Part shown: positions 9,690-22,732 of the stretch, piece by piece | Position numbering within the stretch: the stretch's first letter is position 1 | Layout: each line of letters begins with the position of its first letter | Source: Aliibacillus thermotolerans | GTDB taxonomy: Bacteria > Bacillota > Bacilli > Bacillales > Marinococcaceae | Length of the DNA stretch: 64,000 bases | Reading direction: 5' to 3' | Assembly: GCF_027853235.1 (NCBI RefSeq) | Contig: NZ_WKJG01000061.1 | Location: 62,001 to 126,000 of the forward strand | Program-made: the position numbers and the translations under genes | The notes under the pieces: generated by a model | Told to the model about the DNA's origin: nothing | The model's database searches: none | Seen by the model: only the letters and a program-made list of their open reading frames with translations

Positions 9690-10058
9690 ATGGCAGTGGA
9701 AAAAGTAGTTGCAACAGATAGTGCGATTGAACTCATCGAAAAGTTAAAAAAGCGTCACGGGCCACTGATGTTTCACCAATCTGGAGGATGTTGTGACGGA
9801 AGTTCTCCGATGTGTTTTCCAGAAGGCGAATTCCGTGTGGGCGATAGCGATGTCTATCTTGGAGAAATTGGTGGCGCCCCTTTCTACATGGCCAAAGACC
9901 AATATGAATATTGGAAGCATACGCAGTTAATCATTGACGTAGTAGATGGTCGTGGCGGCATGTTTTCCCTAGAAGGGCCAGAAGGAAAAAGATTTCTTAC
10001 TCGCTCTCGGGTATATTCGGAAGAAGAAAGAAAAGAACTTCAAAAAGAAGGGCTTTAA
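9690..10058 (+). CDS. DUF779 family protein
   Basis: 122 residues with the cysteine-rich DUF779 signature HQSGGCCDGSSPMCFP (about residues 28-43), which looks like a metal or thiol site. DUF779 genes commonly neighbour AcoD/ExaC aldehyde dehydrogenases, as here, 93 bp downstream of one. The biochemical role is not established; an accessory function for the dehydrogenase is inferred from this linkage only. The ribosome site is GGAAAGGAGGG. A clear terminator follows the stop. Confidence 0.88.
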   Translation: MAVEKVVATDSAIELIEKLKKRHGPLMFHQSGGCCDGSSPMCFPEGEFRVGDSDVYLGEIGGAPFYMAKDQYEYWKHTQLIIDVVDGRGGMFSLEGPEGKRFLTRSRVYSEEERKELQKEGL

Positions 10059-10063
10059 GATGG

Positions 10064-10096
10064 AGAAAATAGGGAGAAATCCCTATTTTCTTTTTT
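10064..10096 (+). terminator. Rho-independent terminator after DUF779 gene
   Basis: GAAAATAGGGA pairs with TCCCTATTTTC around a GAAA-type loop and is followed by TTTTTT. Confidence 0.85.
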
Positions 10097-10231
10097 AACG
10101 CGAAATACAATGGAGGTTTTTCATAAGTTACAACAAATGTCACATTCCTTTACGTTTTTCACGCATATCCATTGACTTTTGTGGTAAAATGAAAGAAAAA
10201 GTGACGTTCAGAATGAAGAAAGGAGCACAGA

Positions 10232-10318
10232 ATGATGCATTGGTTTATTATCTTCACGATTGTTCTTGCCATTGCTACTGGCTTATGGTCTCTTTACAAC
10301 ATGAACAGAGGTTACTAA
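10232..10318 (+). CDS. Predicted 28-residue single-pass membrane peptide
   Basis: A short frame starting ATGATG encodes 28 residues: about 17 hydrophobic ones (from WFIIFTIVLAIATG on), then LWSLYNMNRGY. AAGGAG lies 6 nt before the first ATG, and a strong terminator begins 24 bp after the stop, so the frame forms a complete small transcription unit. No homologue comes to mind and the function is unknown. The overlapping 81-codon frame in another phase lacks a ribosome site and runs through the terminator, so it is not credited. Confidence 0.55.
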   Translation: MMHWFIIFTIVLAIATGLWSLYNMNRGY

Positions 10319-10341
10319 TGAGTGTACATAGGATAAAGGCG

Positions 10342-10390
10342 AAGCACGTCGTAAAAGAGGGTGATCACTTCTTTTGTGACGTGCTTTTTT
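10342..10390 (+). terminator. Rho-independent terminator after the small membrane peptide
   Basis: AAGCACGTC...AAAAGA pairs with TCTTTTGTGACGTGCTT and runs into TTTTTT. Confidence 0.8.
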
Positions 10391-10466
10391 ATGTTAGACA
10401 CTGGAATAATGAACGTCTTCAAGAAACACCTTGAAGCGTTATCAGGAATTTTTAACTCATCATAGT

Positions 10467-10680
10467 GTGCCATAAACGCTTTATGGCATGTTTCCAAAGA
10501 AACGATGCATTTGAAGGAATGTCATAAACCGCGTATGGCAAGTTTCCAAAAGATAAACGAGCTCAAAAGAGTGCCATAAACCATTCATGAGAAGGGTTCA
10601 TAAAAGAAATGAATCTTGAAAAGTGTCATAGATCATTCATGGGATAAATTCATAGAGGAAATGGACCTGAAAGTTCTTTC
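10467..10680. repeat. Four degenerate tandem units of about 52 bp with CATAAA/TTTATG hairpins
   Basis: Related units begin at about 10467, 10521, 10571 and 10623, each opening with GTGCCATAAAC-like sequence followed by a near-palindromic partner. The first is the clearest: TGCCATAAA, CGC, TTTATGGCA. No coding frame is supported. The region merges into the TCGTATGAA array that follows. Confidence 0.6.
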
Positions 10681-10705
10681 TGTCTTATTGAGAGGAATGT
10701 AATTT

Positions 10706-11240
10706 GGGAACTTGCTATTCAAAGTGCCGTACGACTGATTCGATTTCGAATTTGACAAAAGTGTTGCAGAACCGTTTTGGGAACATTTACGTGAAGGAGT
10801 AAATGGAAAAGTTGGGTGATTGATGCTTAAGGTTTCGGTTCATACGAACAATCTTTACTCGGAAAGGAGAAATAGACGTCGTATGACCCTTTCATGGAAC
10901 CTCTTCTCTCAAATAAATTCTTTTAATGTGTCGTATGAAAGTAAAAATGGAAATAATTAGGTGGTACAAAGGCGAAATATCGCTTCATACGACCCATTAT
11001 TAAAAAAAAGAAAATTGAATCGTCGCATGAGCGTTTCATAGGACGGTTTATTTACATCAACATCCTGAAAAGTGTTGTATAGCGAGTAAAAGTTGAAATA
11101 AATAGGGGAAAAATGCTCATTTTCCGTTTCATACGACTTGTTACTCTCAAGAAAAGAAAAATAAGTTGCATGACCGCTTCATACAACCACTTTTTCCTTG
11201 TAATACGTCAATAGTGGTCGTATGGACCTTTTACTTGTAA
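10706..11240. repeat. TCGTATGAA/TTCATACGA palindromic array, copy A
   Basis: Non-coding block in which the 9-mer TCGTATGAA and its complement recur as imperfect hairpin arms, for example near 10839, 10878, 10929, 10983, 11022, 11127 and 11215. The whole block recurs inverted at 26283-26775 with high identity; that copy lacks about 50 bp near 11165-11220. A more divergent relative lies at 54150-54480. Apart from repeats I see nothing between 10435 and 12013. Confidence 0.85.
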
Positions 11241-11282
11241 CGGACATCCCCTTCCACCGCCCCCGCGCCTCGCCTAGTCGGT

Positions 11283-11402
11283 TGCCTCCGCTTTTCTTGT
11301 TGTCTAGCATCAGCAACCAGGCGCTTGTGCGCTTCAGGCCGAGGCAGAAGTCCAAGTTCGGACTTCTGTCCCCGTCTTTCCACCGCCTACGCGCCTAATC
11401 GT
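11283..11402 (+). repeat. GCGGAGGCGA-type dispersed repeat, diverged unit
   Basis: Begins with CCTCCGCTTTTCTTG and TCTAGC and carries the stem GAAGTCC/GGACTTC. It is a diverged relative of the tandem units that follow. Similar GC-richer elements occur between genes in many Bacillaceae genomes, from memory. Confidence 0.7.
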
Positions 11403-11878
11403 TCGCCTCGCTTTTCTTTGTCTAGCTGCGGCTCCTAGGTGCTCGGATTCTTCAGGTCAGATAAAGAAAGCAAAAAACGCTTTCTTTCCTGCCCTTCCAG
11501 AATCTATCGCACCTGTTCAGTCGCCTCCGCTTTTCTTTGTCCTAGCTGCGGCTCCTAGGTGCTCGGATTCTTCAGGTCAGATAAAGAAAGCAAAAAACGC
11601 TTTCTTTCCTGCCCTTCCAGAATCTATCGCACCTGTTCAGTCGCCTCCGCTTTTCTTTGTCTAGCTGCGGCTCCTAGGTGCTCGGATTCTTCAGGTCAGA
11701 TAAAGAAAGCAAAAAACGCTTTCTTTCCTGCCCTTCCAGAATCTATCGTACCTGTTCAGTCGCCTCGCTTTTCTTTGTCTAGCTCCGGCTCCTAGGTGCT
11801 CGGATTCTTCAGGTCAGATAAAGAAAGCAAAAAACGCTTTCTTTCCTGCCCTTCCAGAATCTATCGCACCTGTTCAGT
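11403..11878 (+). repeat. Four near-identical tandem repeats of 117-120 bp
   Basis: Units start at about 11404, 11524, 11642 and 11760 and differ by only a few bases. Each contains GCTTTTCTTTGTC, then GGCTCCTAGGTGCTCGG, then the hairpin AAAGAAAGC/GCTTTCTTT over an AAAAAAC loop. A 78-codon open frame inside is a by-product of the repeat. Confidence 0.92.
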
Positions 11879-12016
11879 CGCCTCGCTTTTCTTTGTCTAG
11901 CTCCGGCTCCTACTCGCTCGAGCACTTCAGGCCATCTCGGAAGCCGTTAACCGGCTTCTGTCGATGTCCCTCCAGTGCTTTTCACTCGTAAGCAGTCGCC
12001 TCCGCTTTTCTTGTTA
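11878..12016 (+). repeat. GCGGAGGCGA-type dispersed repeat, terminal unit
   Basis: The last unit has the stem GAAGCCG/CGGCTTC in place of the AAAGAAAGC stem. It ends in a roughly 40-bp stretch (CAGTGCTTTTCACTCGTAAG onward) that reappears inverted at 26034-26074, so it marks one end of the composite repeat. Confidence 0.8.
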
Positions 12017-12898
12017 CGGGCAGATCATTTGGAGGTGGTGGTGGAGGTTGACGAATTCGGCAGGGAGTTGGCCACCGTATTCTCCGTCTAAGTTGAGTTG
12101 CATTTCTCCTTCAACGTCAATTTTTACACGGTTTGCTTGGGTGTAGATGACTTTATCACTTTGGAGATGGTCTCCATTTAAAGCGAGAGTTCCTATTCGA
12201 ACTAGTTCTGGTAAACTCGTTTTTTTAACGAGAATCATGTCGAACATGCCGTCGTTGAATTTGGCATCTGGCATGAGTTTTTCAAAGCCACCGACTGAGT
12301 TCGTGTTGGATAATAAAAACATCATGATTTCGCCTTCAAAAAGCTTCCCATCATATTCCACACGAACTTGGCGTGGATGAAAGGAGCGGAGCATTTCGAA
12401 ACCTTTTACGTAATAAGCGAGTTGTCCCATCATTGTTTTTAGCTTACTCGGTGTGTCGTACGTTAATTCTGTTAATTTTCCTCCAGCGGCGATATTGAGA
12501 AAGTATTTGTCGCCTACTTTTCCGATATCAATAGGGGTTGTTTGTCCTTTCGTTAATATGTCACATACTTTTTCCATGCTGTCCCAGCGTATACCGAGAG
12601 CGCGGGCGACATCGTTGGTGGTGCCTGTAGGAATAATACCAAGGGTCGGTCTTTTATCGAGCACAGCAAGCCCGTTTACCACTTCAAAAATTGTCCCATC
12701 TCCACCAGCGGCAATCACGAGATCAAACCCTGCTTCTCCTGCTCTTTTTGCTTCATCAATCGCATCTCCTTCTTTTTTCGTTCGATAAGCAGATGTTTCA
12801 TATCCGACGTTTTCTAACCGATCTAAAATATATGGTAAGTTCTTTTGTATTTGTTGTCTTCCTGCGGTTGGATTATAAATTACTCTAGCCTTTTTCAT
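12014..12898 (-). CDS. dgkB: Diacylglycerol kinase DgkB (YerQ)
   Basis: 294 residues. The catalytic DAGK domain opens with ARVIYNPTAGR and contains the nucleotide-binding GGDGTIFEVVNGL and PTGTTNDVARALG. The C-terminal beta-rich half ends with the VEGEMQLNLDGE strand typical of the DgkB/LCB5 family. It phosphorylates diacylglycerol released by lipoteichoic acid synthesis and returns it to phospholipid synthesis at the membrane. The neighbour order gatB-dgkB-rlmCD is as in B. subtilis, although yerO and swrC (yerP) are absent between gatB and dgkB. Its 3' end abuts the repeat block. A terminator separates it from gatB, so it has its own promoter. Confidence 0.93.
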   Translation of the reverse strand: MKKARVIYNPTAGRQQIQKNLPYILDRLENVGYETSAYRTKKEGDAIDEAKRAGEAGFDLVIAAGGDGTIFEVVNGLAVLDKRPTLGIIPTGTTNDVARALGIRWDSMEKVCDILTKGQTTPIDIGKVGDKYFLNIAAGGKLTELTYDTPSKLKTMMGQLAYYVKGFEMLRSFHPRQVRVEYDGKLFEGEIMMFLLSNTNSVGGFEKLMPDAKFNDGMFDMILVKKTSLPELVRIGTLALNGDHLQSDKVIYTQANRVKIDVEGEMQLNLDGEYGGQLPAEFVNLHHHLQMICP

Positions 12899-12973
12899 TT
12901 TTACTCCTCATCTCTTCTTTTCTATATATCGTACATGATATGTAGCGGTTGAGCGAGAAAAAATGTTTCTCTA

Positions 12974-13008
12974 AAAAAACTGCCCCATCCGGTAAAGGGC
13001 AGTTTTTT
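12974..13008 (-). terminator. Rho-independent terminator of the gatCAB operon
   Basis: ACTGCCC pairs with GGGCAGT over an 11-nt loop, flanked by T-runs on both strands. Confidence 0.88.
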
Positions 13009-13012
13009 ATGA

Positions 13013-14446
13013 TTAGCGGGTTTCGATGCCTTCTTTAATTAATTTATTGACAAGTTGAGGGTTTGCTTTCCCTTTTGTTTCTTTCATTACTTGTCCAACG
13101 AGGAATCCGAGAGCTTTGTCTTTTCCGTTCTTATAGTCTTCAATAGATTGCGTGTTGTTTTCCAACACATTGTCGACAATTTTCTTTAGTTCGCCTTCGT
13201 CAGAAATTTGAACGAGACCTTTTTCTTTGACGATTTGCTCTGGATCTCCACCTTTTTCAATGAGTTCTGCAAAGACTTTTTTCGCAATTTTACTGGAGAT
13301 CGTTCCTTTTTCAATCAATTGAATAAGCTTACGAAGAGCTGTTGGCGTAAGAGCGATATCTTTCATTTCTAGTAAATGAGCATTTAAGTAAGCATTTACT
13401 TCCCCCATTAACCAGTTAGACGTTTGTTTCGGGTCAGCGCCTTCGTCTACTGCTGCTTGGAAAAAGTCGGACATATCTTTAGATTGTGTAATCACCCCGG
13501 CATCATATGCAGGTAAATCATATTCCTCTATATAACGTCTTTTTCTTTCATCGGGGAGTTCTGGTATCTCACTTTTCACTTGCTCTATCCATGCTTCATC
13601 GATAACGACGGTACCGAGATCCGGGTCTGGGAAGTAACGATAATCTTCTTCTCCTTCTTTTACACGCATGAGGATTGTTTCTTTTTTCGCATCATCCCAG
13701 CGACGGGTTTCTTGTAAAATCTCTCGTCCTGCTAGTAATTCTTTTTCTTGACGTTTCTCCTCGTATTCAAGTCCTTTTTGAACGTTCGCAAAAGAGTTCA
13801 AGTTCTTCAGTTCCGTTTTCGTTCCAAATTCTTTTTGACCCGCTGGTTTTAACGAAAGGTTTGCGTCACAACGTAGAGATCCCTGTTCCATTTTACAGTC
13901 AGATACTTCTGTATACTGAAGGATTGCTTTTAATTTTTCCAAATAAGCATATGCTTCTGCTGGTGACTCGATATCAGGCTCAGAAACGATTTCAATAAGT
14001 GGTGTTCCGGCACGGTTAAAGTCAACAAGAGAATATTCTCCGTATTCGTCGTGGATAAGTTTCCCTGCATCCTCTTCCATATGAATGCGGGTAATCCCGA
14101 TTTTCTTTTTCTTTCCTTCTACCTCAATTTCAATCCAGCCATTTTGTCCGATTGGCTTGTCTAATTGCGTGATTTGATAAGCCTTTGGATTGTCTGGGTA
14201 GAAGTAGTTTTTCCGGTCAAAAGTCATCTCTTCAGCAATTTCACAATTTAATGCGAGACATGCTTTCATTGCATAGTCAATCGCTTCTTTATTTAAAATT
14301 GGAAGTCTTCCTGGATAAGCTAAACAGCTTGGGCACGTATTTGTGTTAGGAGGTGCGCCAAACTCTGTAGAACATTGACAAAAAAGTTTTGTATCTGTTT
14401 TTAACTCGACGTGAACTTCAAGTCCAATTACTGTATCAAATTTCAA
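13013..14446 (-). CDS. gatB: Aspartyl/glutamyl-tRNA amidotransferase subunit B
   Basis: 477 residues from a TTG start at 14446, chosen because AGGGGGG lies 8 nt upstream and the family begins at [13 protein letters not shown]; the longer frame overlaps gatA. GatB is the kinase/transamidase of GatCAB: it activates Glu-tRNA(Gln) or Asp-tRNA(Asn) with ATP and adds ammonia channelled from GatA. Visible motifs include [18 protein letters not shown] and DPDLG, with a C-terminal helical YqeY-like tail for tRNA binding. It is last in gatC-gatA-gatB with a 13-bp gap after gatA. Confidence 0.96.
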   Translation of the reverse strand: MKFDTVIGLEVHVELKTDTKLFCQCSTEFGAPPNTNTCPSCLAYPGRLPILNKEAIDYAMKACLALNCEIAEEMTFDRKNYFYPDNPKAYQITQLDKPIGQNGWIEIEVEGKKKKIGITRIHMEEDAGKLIHDEYGEYSLVDFNRAGTPLIEIVSEPDIESPAEAYAYLEKLKAILQYTEVSDCKMEQGSLRCDANLSLKPAGQKEFGTKTELKNLNSFANVQKGLEYEEKRQEKELLAGREILQETRRWDDAKKETILMRVKEGEEDYRYFPDPDLGTVVIDEAWIEQVKSEIPELPDERKRRYIEEYDLPAYDAGVITQSKDMSDFFQAAVDEGADPKQTSNWLMGEVNAYLNAHLLEMKDIALTPTALRKLIQLIEKGTISSKIAKKVFAELIEKGGDPEQIVKEKGLVQISDEGELKKIVDNVLENNTQSIEDYKNGKDKALGFLVGQVMKETKGKANPQLVNKLIKEGIETR

Positions 14447-14459
14447 CGTGTTTCCCCCC

Positions 14460-15911
14460 TTACAGTTCCGGCGTTCTCTTATGATAGTCCGTTTCTTGTT
14501 CAAAAGCGTGGGCCGTGCGATAAATCGTGTCTTCCGCAAATGGTTTTGCGATAATTTGTAATCCAATTGGTAAGCCGTTCGAAAACCCGCACGGTACGGA
14601 CATCGACGGTACTCCTGCTAAGCTAACCGGGATGGTCAAAATGTCATTCGCATACATGGTCATCGGATCGTCCACTTTTTCGCCCACCTTAAATGCAGTC
14701 GTTGGTGTGGTCGGGCCGATAATGACATCATAGCTTTCCCATAAATCATCGAAATCCTTTTTAATTAACGTGCGAACTTGTTGGGCTTTTTTGTAATACA
14801 TATCGTAATAACCAGTACTTAAAGCAAAGGTTCCAAATAAAATCCGACGTTTTACTTCATCGCCAAAACCTTCGCTGCGAGTCTTATCATACAAATCTTG
14901 TAGATTGGTCGCATTCGCTCGATAACCATAGCGTACGCCATCAAAACGGGCAAGACTCGCGGAAGCTTCCCCTGAAGCAAGAACGTAGTAAGCGGACACT
15001 GCATATTCAGCATGGGGAAGAGAAACTTCTTCAATCGAGGCCCCGAGCTTTTCAAACAATTGCAATGCTTCTTTCACGCTAGCTTTTACGTCATCAGCGA
15101 CACCTTCTCCGAGAAATTCTTTCGGAACAGCAATGCGTAGTCCTTTCACATCTCCAGTTAAGGCAGAAAGATAGTCAGGTACTGGTTCAGCTGCTGTCAT
15201 TGGATCCCGTTGACATTGTCCGGCAATTTCCCCAAGAACGAGGGCATTATCTTCTACTGTACGAGTAATCGGTCCAATTTGATCTAACGAAGAGGCAAAT
15301 GCAATCAGACCGTCACGAGACACACGACCATACGTCGGTTTCATACCGACAACTCCACAATAAGCGGCCGGTTGACGGATAGAACCTCCTGTGTCTGTTC
15401 CGAGAGCAAAAGAAACTTCCCCCGCTGCGACTGCTGCAGCTGAACCTCCGCTGGACCCACCAGGAACGTAATCGGTGTTCCAAGGGTTGTAGGTTGGATG
15501 AAAATAAGAAGTCTCGTTGGAAGAGCCCATCGCAAATTCATCCATATTTAATTTTCCCATCATGACAGCTTCGGCTTTTGCTAACTTGTGCACTACCGCA
15601 GCACTGTAGGTTGGCACAAAGTTTTCAAGCATGCGACTTCCACTTGTTGTCTTCATTCCTTCTGTCATCAAGTTATCTTTTAAACCGACAGGCAGACCAA
15701 ACAACAAACCTCTTGTTTCATTTTTGTCCAGCGCTTCGTCTAATTTTTTAGCGTGTTCCCGTGCTTCTTCATTTACTGTCACAAAAGCCTTTATTTTATC
15801 ATCTACTTCTTGAATACGTGCAAAAGAAGCTTCAACTATATCGGATACTTTTAACTCTTTATTGTGAAGTTTTTTATGTATCGATGAAAAGCTTTCTTCC
15901 AAAATAGACAT
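14460..15911 (-). CDS. gatA: Aspartyl/glutamyl-tRNA amidotransferase subunit A
   Basis: 483 residues; ATG 15911 is preferred over an upstream TTG because of spacing to GGAGGGA. It is the amidase-signature glutaminase of GatCAB. The Ser-cisSer-Lys triad is intact: Lys in [10 protein letters not shown], cis-Ser in [15 protein letters not shown] and the nucleophile in [12 protein letters not shown]. It hydrolyses glutamine and delivers ammonia to GatB. This contrasts with PurQ and GuaA in the same window, whose glutaminase sites are broken. It starts 17 bp after gatC. Confidence 0.96.
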   Translation of the reverse strand: MSILEESFSSIHKKLHNKELKVSDIVEASFARIQEVDDKIKAFVTVNEEAREHAKKLDEALDKNETRGLLFGLPVGLKDNLMTEGMKTTSGSRMLENFVPTYSAAVVHKLAKAEAVMMGKLNMDEFAMGSSNETSYFHPTYNPWNTDYVPGGSSGGSAAAVAAGEVSFALGTDTGGSIRQPAAYCGVVGMKPTYGRVSRDGLIAFASSLDQIGPITRTVEDNALVLGEIAGQCQRDPMTAAEPVPDYLSALTGDVKGLRIAVPKEFLGEGVADDVKASVKEALQLFEKLGASIEEVSLPHAEYAVSAYYVLASGEASASLARFDGVRYGYRANATNLQDLYDKTRSEGFGDEVKRRILFGTFALSTGYYDMYYKKAQQVRTLIKKDFDDLWESYDVIIGPTTPTTAFKVGEKVDDPMTMYANDILTIPVSLAGVPSMSVPCGFSNGLPIGLQIIAKPFAEDTIYRTAHAFEQETDYHKRTPEL

Positions 15912-15928
15912 GAACAATTCTCCCTCCT

Positions 15929-16219
15929 CTACTCTAAAACAGACGGTACTTTAAATTGACCATCTTGATGTTCCGGTGCATTTTTTAACGCTTTGTCGAG
16001 ATCCGGTGATGGACGTCTCTTATCCTCACGCAAAACATTTTGTACATGTAATACGTGGGATGTTGGTTTTACGCCTTCTGTGTCTACTTCATTCAATTTT
16101 TTTGCAAGGTCAATCAATTCATTCAATTCTTTTTGGTATTTTTCCGTTTCTTCTTCTGTCATCGCTAAGCGAGCGAGATGAGCAACGTGCTGTACTTCTT
16201 CCTTTGTTAAATGTTCCAT
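15929..16219 (-). CDS. gatC: Aspartyl/glutamyl-tRNA amidotransferase subunit C
   Basis: 96 residues, the usual GatC length. It has the HLARLAM helix near the N-terminus, [18 protein letters not shown] in the middle and the C-terminal [10 protein letters not shown] belt that wraps the GatA-GatB interface. It holds the amidotransferase together and has no catalysis of its own. The ATG follows GGGGGTGA. It is first in gatCAB and has a good promoter at 16263-16291. Confidence 0.95.
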   Translation of the reverse strand: MEHLTKEEVQHVAHLARLAMTEEETEKYQKELNELIDLAKKLNEVDTEGVKPTSHVLHVQNVLREDKRRPSPDLDKALKNAPEHQDGQFKVPSVLE

Positions 16220-16262
16220 TTTCGGTCACCCCCGCATGTTTCGTTCATTTAACAATAATAAG

Positions 16263-16291
16263 ATTCTACCAAATTCACTATTTTCAAGCAA
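16263..16291 (-). promoter_or_regulatory. Predicted sigma-A promoter of gatCAB
   Basis: Minus strand TTGCTT (16286-16291), 17-bp spacer, TAGAAT (16263-16268) with an extended TGG just before it. It lies about 45 bp upstream of gatC. Confidence 0.65.
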
Positions 16292-16371
16292 CGTCCAACC
16301 TTGTGTCATGCGGTGTCTAACAAATACATTTCTTAAAATAACAGGGCATTTCGCTTCTTCTTTTTTAAACT

Positions 16372-17571
16372 TTAGTACACGTACACGAAAGGATCTCTTC
16401 CTGGTTCTTTTAAAATTAACGCTTCCTGTCCTTTCGCCGATGAGACTTCTACTTCAATTTTTACTTCTTCGGGAAATCGTTGTTGTACACGGTCTGCTAC
16501 ATGTTGTGTTAGTGCGATCACTTCCGTCTTGCTGTAAAAAGTTATTGGAATACTAATTTTCATTTTTTGTAAACGGTCATTTTGGTAGTATCCTTCTCCG
16601 ACGACTCCGACAAAATTTTCGAAAAAGCGATTAATATCATTTTTAAATTGATTAAATATTTCACTATCTTCCCGCTGTGCTTCATTTGCCTCCGCAGAAG
16701 GGAATAAATAATACCGTTCGTTGATCGTTGTCCAATCGCCAATTTCTTTCCCTGGAGGAGCGGTTGCGGTAGCAAGAAAATGTCCCGGAATAAGTGATTC
16801 CCTTGGCATTTCGCGGTAAATCGCGAATATAATCGGAACGTTTTCTAATGCGCCATTTTCTCTCTCTTGACTGCGCAACCGTTCTAAAACAATGGATGCA
16901 ATCCGCTGTCCCTCTTCTAAACTTGTTTCAATCGGAACGTTTTCTTCTAATGTTGGACCGTAACGACCATCTTCAAACCGTTCTCGGAAATAATAAACAC
17001 TATTCATCGATAACCCGATGACAATTCCTCCGATTTGCAATTGGCCATTGTCATTTTCAATCATATAATTATGTTCTAAAATACTTGACAAAACTCTCGG
17101 ATTGGAACGCTCACGTTGTTCAAAACTGTCTCCTTCTCCCAGTGGAGGATTTAATCCAAGTGGATTCCCTTCGTCATCGCTGGTTGGCTCACGGTAACGG
17201 AGTAACCATTGATTGAGCTCTCCGCGTTGAATAAATTGTCCTTCCCGAAAAAAGTAATCCTCTTGATTAAATTGTTGAGATGCGATTTCCTGAAGACCGA
17301 CTTCTAGTCTTTCCAAGTCTACCCTGTTGTAGACAATATCCGTATGGTAACCTCTCGTCTCCCCATGTACATATTCTCCATCTTGTAGCACACTGCGATA
17401 ATAATGGTCGAGGCTTGGAATTTCAGGACTTACTTCCATTTCCACTTCTTCATCTGTCTCCTCTTCCTCCATGCCAACTCCTTCTTCTTCATCATCGTTG
17501 CTTATGCCCGGAAGACACCCTGACAAAACAAGAAGCATAGACAGTGCGATGAATGCTACTTTTTTGCTCAT
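16372..17571 (-). CDS. CamS family sex-pheromone-precursor lipoprotein (YerH)
   Basis: 399 residues. A signal peptide ends in the lipobox LVLSGC (Cys18), followed by an acidic linker rich in Glu and Asp up to about residue 48, then the CamS domain (EIPSLDHYYRS onward). Lipid-anchored at the outer face of the membrane. In staphylococci the CamS signal peptide is processed to a peptide active on enterococcal conjugation; the role of the mature protein is unknown. It is the last gene of pcrB-pcrA-ligA-camS, 26 bp after ligA, as in B. subtilis. Confidence 0.9.
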   Translation of the reverse strand: MSKKVAFIALSMLLVLSGCLPGISNDDEEEGVGMEEEETDEEVEMEVSPEIPSLDHYYRSVLQDGEYVHGETRGYHTDIVYNRVDLERLEVGLQEIASQQFNQEDYFFREGQFIQRGELNQWLLRYREPTSDDEGNPLGLNPPLGEGDSFEQRERSNPRVLSSILEHNYMIENDNGQLQIGGIVIGLSMNSVYYFRERFEDGRYGPTLEENVPIETSLEEGQRIASIVLERLRSQERENGALENVPIIFAIYREMPRESLIPGHFLATATAPPGKEIGDWTTINERYYLFPSAEANEAQREDSEIFNQFKNDINRFFENFVGVVGEGYYQNDRLQKMKISIPITFYSKTEVIALTQHVADRVQQRFPEEVKIEVEVSSAKGQEALILKEPGRDPFVYVY

Positions 17572-17597
17572 AATCTTTCACCTATTCCCCACAAGTT

Positions 17598-21838
<4,241 letters not shown>

Positions 21839-21857
21839 TCTATACACCACCCATAAA

Positions 21858-21869
21858 GAACAAACGTTC
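21858..21869. promoter_or_regulatory. Predicted LexA (DinR) operator upstream of pcrA
   Basis: GAACAAACGTTC has the exact GAAC-N4-GTTC core of the Gram-positive SOS box. It sits in the pcrB-pcrA gap about 20 bp before the pcrA start, so it would gate an internal promoter for pcrA-ligA-camS under DNA damage. Confidence 0.65.
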
Positions 21870-21897
21870 TATATTACTCTCATCATACTATATTTAC

Positions 21898-22596
21898 CTA
21901 CTGTTGGCTAGTTTCTTTTACCACTTGCACGGTACGTAGCGCTGATTGCAAATCTTCATATATGATGTTTCCGACAACGACCGTGTCCGCGATCGCTGCC
22001 ATTTCTTCCGCTTCCTGTTTCGTACGAATGCCGCCCCCATAAAAAAGACGGGAATGTTTTAATACTGTTTTCGCTCGTTTCACTACTTCTGCATTCCCAT
22101 AAGTACCACTGTATTCAAGATAAAAGATCGGTAAGCGAAATAATTGATCAGCAAGCCGGGCATATGCCGCTACATCTTCCCCTGTTAACGCGGTGTTCGC
22201 ACCGGTTAATAACGCTACTTTAGCATCCTTATTTAAGACACAATATCCTTCTGCAATGACTTCTTCTGTTTCTAATAAAGGACCGAACTCTTTCAATGCT
22301 TCTTGGTGTATGCCAGTAATCCAACGACCATCATTTGTATTTAAAATTGTTGGAACAAAATAATAATCAAAACCAGGTGTAAGTGCTGGAATTGTTGAAA
22401 CTTCCAACCCGCACGTCACTGCATAACGCCGAACTCGAGATAAAAGCGCCAACGTATTATCTAAGGTCACGCCATCGGTACCACCAACAATGATAGCATC
22501 CGTTCCTGATTCACAAATTTGTTCCAACGCTTCATCATCTATTTCTTTTGCCGGATCTAATTTAAAAACATGTCTCCATTCCTCATACGAAATCAT
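21898..22596 (-). CDS. pcrB: Heptaprenylglyceryl phosphate synthase PcrB
   Basis: About 232 residues from the ATG at 22596 after GGAGGAGG; a longer in-frame start at 22620 has no ribosome site. It is a TIM-barrel prenyltransferase with KLDPAKEIDDEAL at the N-terminus, VGGTDGVTLDN, YLEYSGTYGN and the phosphate-binding YGGGIRTKQEAEEMA and TVVVGNIIYED. It transfers a heptaprenyl group to glycerol-1-phosphate, an archaeal-type ether lipid step found in Bacillales. It has its own promoter and precedes pcrA by about 60 bp. Confidence 0.93.
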   Translation of the reverse strand: MISYEEWRHVFKLDPAKEIDDEALEQICESGTDAIIVGGTDGVTLDNTLALLSRVRRYAVTCGLEVSTIPALTPGFDYYFVPTILNTNDGRWITGIHQEALKEFGPLLETEEVIAEGYCVLNKDAKVALLTGANTALTGEDVAAYARLADQLFRLPIFYLEYSGTYGNAEVVKRAKTVLKHSRLFYGGGIRTKQEAEEMAAIADTVVVGNIIYEDLQSALRTVQVVKETSQQ

Positions 22597-22641
22597 TGTC
22601 CTCCTCCAAACTTGTTTCAATAATCATCATTCCAACCGTTA

Positions 22642-22671
22642 ATTATAGCAAATAACACTTTATTGACTCAA
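22642..22671 (-). promoter_or_regulatory. Predicted sigma-A promoter of pcrB-pcrA-ligA-camS
   Basis: Minus strand TTGAGT (22666-22671), 18-bp spacer, TATAAT (22642-22647) with an extended TGC. Confidence 0.7.
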
Positions 22672-22695
22672 AATTATCTTTCTAAAGCGAAAAGA

Positions 22696-22729
22696 AACCA
22701 GTCATCGGGTTTTGCGATGACTGGTTGTA
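22696..22729 (-). terminator. Terminator after yerC
   Basis: AACCAGTCATCG pairs perfectly with CGATGACTGGTT and is followed by TCTTTTCGCTTT on the minus strand. Confidence 0.75.
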
Positions 22730-22732
22730 TAT

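Noticed and set aside
10189-10434. 81-codon open frame over the small membrane peptide
   Set aside because: It lacks a ribosome site, is in a different phase from the better-supported 28-residue frame, and runs through its terminator.
11559-11795. 78-codon open frame in the tandem repeats
   Set aside because: It arises from repeated sequence and encodes a repetitive low-quality peptide with no ribosome site.
11403-11878. CRISPR array
   Set aside because: Units are 117-120 bp and nearly identical throughout, with no short repeats separated by unique spacers, and no cas genes nearby.
14447-14566. Longer gatB N-terminus
   Set aside because: It overlaps gatA by about 100 bp and has no homology; the TTG at 14446 has a good ribosome site and matches the family start.
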